From the NCBI RefSeq assembly GCF_949987515.2, contig NC_082694.2, positions 14,749,958 to 14,813,957 on the forward strand: a DNA stretch of 64,000 nucleotides. Direction: 5' to 3'. A program made the translations under genes and the position numbers. Below the pieces are notes generated by a model. It worked only from the letters and a program-made list of their open reading frames with translations, searched no databases and had not been told where the DNA came from. Below, piece by piece: positions 61,789 through 64,000 of this stretch. This stretch comes from Delphinus delphis (lineage: Eukaryota > Chordata > Mammalia > Artiodactyla > Delphinidae). The first letter of the stretch is position 1. Every line of letters starts with the position of its first letter.

Positions 61789-62192
61789 CCAGGATAACGT
61801 GCGTTCAACGGATTCACGTTCTCTGGTACTTTCAGCTCTACCTATCTTGTTAAACATAATGAAGAGGCTATATAAAACCACGAGCTTTGAGTCACAAGCC
61901 CTGGCCCTGTGCTCCCCTCCCCTTGGGCACATTTCTGTCACAGGACAGACCTGGAGCCACCTGAAGAAGAGGTGACTAAAACCTCACTCTCTAAGGAACT
62001 ACAAAGCAATCTGCCTCAGTTCAAAAGCATAAACTTTGTAAAAAGAAAGGGGAAGAGGAGATAAGACACTGATTTTAGACTCCAGAGTCACAGAAAATGC
62101 TGTCGCTGCCGCTGGAGGGCCACAGACTGCTGCTACTCCCGTGCCCCCTCCTTTCACATCCTCAACCCCCTTAAAAGGTCTTTAATACATAC

Positions 62193-62364
62193 TCGGAACA
62201 TCTTCAAATCCATCCCAGAAGTCTCCTACTGTGGCTCCTGTGATGATTTCATTGGTTCTGCAATTAACGAGGTCAACTTCCTGATTTCCAAACTCTTTCC
62301 TGAAGGATTCTGGTTTCCAAAGTTCAGTGTTCAGTTTATGATGCACTCCTGACACCATCACTGG
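62193..62364 (-). CDS. KDM3A: KDM3A coding exon, about residues 975-1032
   Basis: The exon is 172 bp, with acceptor CCTCTTAG and donor GTATGT. It encodes [20 protein letters not shown] and on to [11 protein letters not shown], then the first base of a split Asn codon. This leads into the JmjC fold. The reading frame is open and consistent with both neighbours. Confidence 0.96.
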
Positions 62365-63534
62365 CTAAGAGGAGAGAACGAAGACTTTAGTTTGAACTCC
62401 CCCAGCTCCGTCCCTTCACCCGAGGCAGCCCTTTCTCAAACAGCTGCTGACGTGTTTCTCTGTGGCTGGTCCGCAGTCTCAGATCCCAAAGTGACAGCTT
62501 AGTCCCCTGAGTCACCTGCTACACACACCCCTCAAACTACACTAGTGAGCTTCTAAGAGCAAGGATCACACCTTCCAACTCAGATCCCACTACTCACAGA
62601 ATACCAATGCCAAGGCCCAGGGCTGGGCAGGGGGTGTGAAGCAGAGACAAAGGCAGCGAGAGCGCCCGGTCCAAAGAGGATGCTGCCTCTGGCCTGCAGC
62701 TTATTGCTAGCAGGCAGGGATATGGCCCTGGATTGCCACGTCTTTGGTTATCCAAGACAAGCCACAAATCCTGATCTTTATGTGAAAGAGCCTGACTGAA
62801 ATACTGGCAACAAGTTCAACTTTTAAAAAACATTATCTAATCTAAACAGAACATGCTGGTGGACTGTATTCGGTCTGTCATTGTCATCGTGAGCAAATCT
62901 CGTTAGAACACAGGACTGAAAACAATAATTTTTTTTTGGTTAAATACATACATTTTTCTATTTGGCAATTCCCCAAGTCCTGGCCTTGTCCAAGGGCAAA
63001 GTGTTCCTTTAGTGAGGACTCCATTTGGCCCAGAAGAGAAGACAAAGATCCAGAAAACATAAACGAAAACAAGAAGGCAGAGGAGCAGGTCTGCGAAGCC
63101 ACACGTCTCCTGAACTATCAACCAGACCTTAAGACTGAACATCACTGCCCTTTAAAAAGCAGGCTCCTTCCCCTGGGAGACTACACACCAGTTCCAGGTT
63201 GACACCACATGGCTCAGGGCCACCTAAGGTTGTCTTCAGCACAAGGTTCTAATTCATGGAAGAGGGATGCCTGATTTTTATCCTATTTTGTGTAATCCCC
63301 CAAACCCCACCAGCCGTAGTCATATTCCCACTTCTCCTATTGAAGTTGATCACACAAGAATCACCAAGAGCCCAGAATGCTCTCATCAAAAATCCAGGGA
63401 TGACTGACTGGAAGCAATCAGAACCTCATCAGAGAACACAGAAGACATGTCTGTGACTCACAGCCACCCTCTGCTCTAACTGTATCCACAGTAAACAATA
63501 AGAAGAGATAAAGTATATGCCATTCATAATCCAG

Positions 63535-63556
63535 GAAGGGGGCGGGGGGGGGGGGT
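63535..63556 (+). repeat. G-rich homopolymer tract
   Basis: An almost pure G run (GGGGGC then 12 or more G) lies about 70 nt beyond the donor of the KDM3A exon at 63626-63862. On the transcribed sense (-) it is a C-run. Confidence 0.9.
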
Positions 63557-63625
63557 TGTCAGGAGTCTACCAAAGGCACCGAGACGGGGATGTGAAGTGG
63601 GTTGGAAAGCAGAGGCCCCGCTTAC

Positions 63626-63862
63626 CTGCCCCTGCTTCCAGCACTCCCTGAACACGTTCCAGTTGCTCTTGTTGTTGGGATCCTGCAGGCACAGCAGGCG
63701 ACTGTCGCACAGCCAGTAGTGAGGAGTGTCGAAGCCCAGGATGCTGGGCTTGATGGTCAGTCCTTGCGGCCGCTTAGATAAATCGGAGCAGGTCTTATTT
63801 TGCACCAAAGAGGCGAAGATGTCATCAAGGATTTTTGGTGTATTCTTGAGTCCATTTTCTGT
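63626..63862 (-). CDS. KDM3A: KDM3A coding exon, about residues 896-974
   Basis: The exon is 237 bp and phase 0 on both sides, with acceptor AAATTCAG and donor GTAAGC. It encodes [20 protein letters not shown] through RECWKQGQ, the linker between the zinc finger and the JmjC domain, including the tryptophan/cysteine-rich start of the catalytic module. It is the most 5' KDM3A exon in the window. Confidence 0.96.
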
Positions 63863-63930
63863 CTGAATTTGAAAAAAAAAAACCACGAGTCTTAAATATG
63901 TCATTTCCTACCATCAAAAAACCCATTCCT

Positions 63931-64000
63931 GGGCTTCCCTGGTGGCGCAGTGGTTGAGAGTCTGCCTGCCAATGCAGGGGACGTGGGTTCGTGCCCCAGT
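63931..64000 (+). mobile_element. CHR-type SINE cut by the window end
   Basis: The first 70 nt of a sense copy begin gggcttccctggtggcgcag and reach the B-box region gggttcgtgcccc at the last bases. Confidence 0.95.

Larger units (their letters stand above)
52570..63625 (-). other. KDM3A: KDM3A introns
   Basis: Eight introns of 574, 81, 1258, 80, 3203, 1196, 2440 and 1261 nt separate the nine exons, in genomic order from left. Most hold no recognised element. 55135-58337 is largely unassigned, with an L1-like stretch near 57950-58210 and a weak MIR-like stretch near 56935-57045. 59753-62192 contains two MIR-like pieces and a 28-nt tandem duplication. 62365-63625 contains a G-run near 63538 and nothing else recognised. 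Besides the listed exons I saw no coding signal. Confidence 0.8.
51862..63862 (-). other. KDM3A: KDM3A gene body (3' nine coding exons and 3' UTR; 5' end outside window)
   Basis: KDM3A (JMJD1A/JHDM2A) is a nuclear Fe(II)- and 2-oxoglutarate-dependent dioxygenase that removes mono- and dimethyl marks from histone H3 lysine 9, acting in androgen-receptor, spermatogenic and hypoxia-responsive transcription. Nine exons join in frame to give 426 residues ending ESGFGKP. If the protein is 1321 residues long, as in human, they are residues 896-1321. The JmjC iron ligands His1120 and Asp1122 (NLHLD) and His1249 (GAPHQ) are all present. The C6 zinc finger and N-terminal part are upstream, beyond the right edge of the window. 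All introns are GT-AG except one GC-AG intron. Confidence 0.97.

Noticed and set aside
63524..63625. Extension of the KDM3A - strand frame past its donor
   Set aside because: The GTAAGC donor and in-frame continuation at 62364 show that this is intron read-through.

Overview
This is a mammalian nuclear genome window, most likely from a cetacean. Two things support that: it is full of tRNA-derived CHR-type SINEs (about 20 copies) and cetartiodactyl-type L1 LINEs, and I saw no BovB or Bov-tA repeats of the kind that would point to a ruminant. Host genes are split into short exons with GT-AG introns. No bacterial genes, CRISPR arrays or operons are present, and most open reading frames are retrotransposon remnants or chance.

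Two conserved protein-coding genes face each other tail to tail. On the + strand, the last four coding exons of CHMP3 (ESCRT-III subunit VPS24) lie at 3885-4064, 34421-34542, 37705-37819 and 38170-38312. A 3' UTR follows, ending near 38700. The N-terminal ~35 codons are upstream of the window. On the - strand, the last nine coding exons of KDM3A (JMJD1A, H3K9me1/2 demethylase) run from 63862 down to 52489, with a 3' UTR to about 51865. They encode the last 426 residues and contain the whole JmjC active site. Exon phases join cleanly throughout both genes, so both look functional. About 13 kb of repeat-rich intergenic DNA separates their 3' ends.

The 30.4-kb CHMP3 intron (4065-34420) is mostly transposon. 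It holds a 5'-truncated antisense L1 with an 802-codon reverse-transcriptase frame (10278-14838), a nearly full-length sense L1 (24151-29968) nested in an older antisense L1, many L1 3' ends and SINEs with readable target-site duplications, an antisense C18orf32 retrocopy (6722-6949) and a U6 snRNA pseudogene (30671-30775). The first 2.4 kb is a MaLR-type LTR-internal-LTR element. The intergenic part holds old L1 pieces, a decayed Tigger1-like DNA transposon (about 45690-47483) and more SINEs.

I found no convincing undescribed system. The items most worth checking are an 81-nt GC-AG intron in KDM3A inside the JmjC region, a probable 3' transduction carried by the sense L1, the retrocopy whose frame runs on into a SINE, a target-site-duplication-flanked composite insertion of unknown origin (21103-21533), and two SINEs sitting within about 75 nt of CHMP3 splice acceptors.
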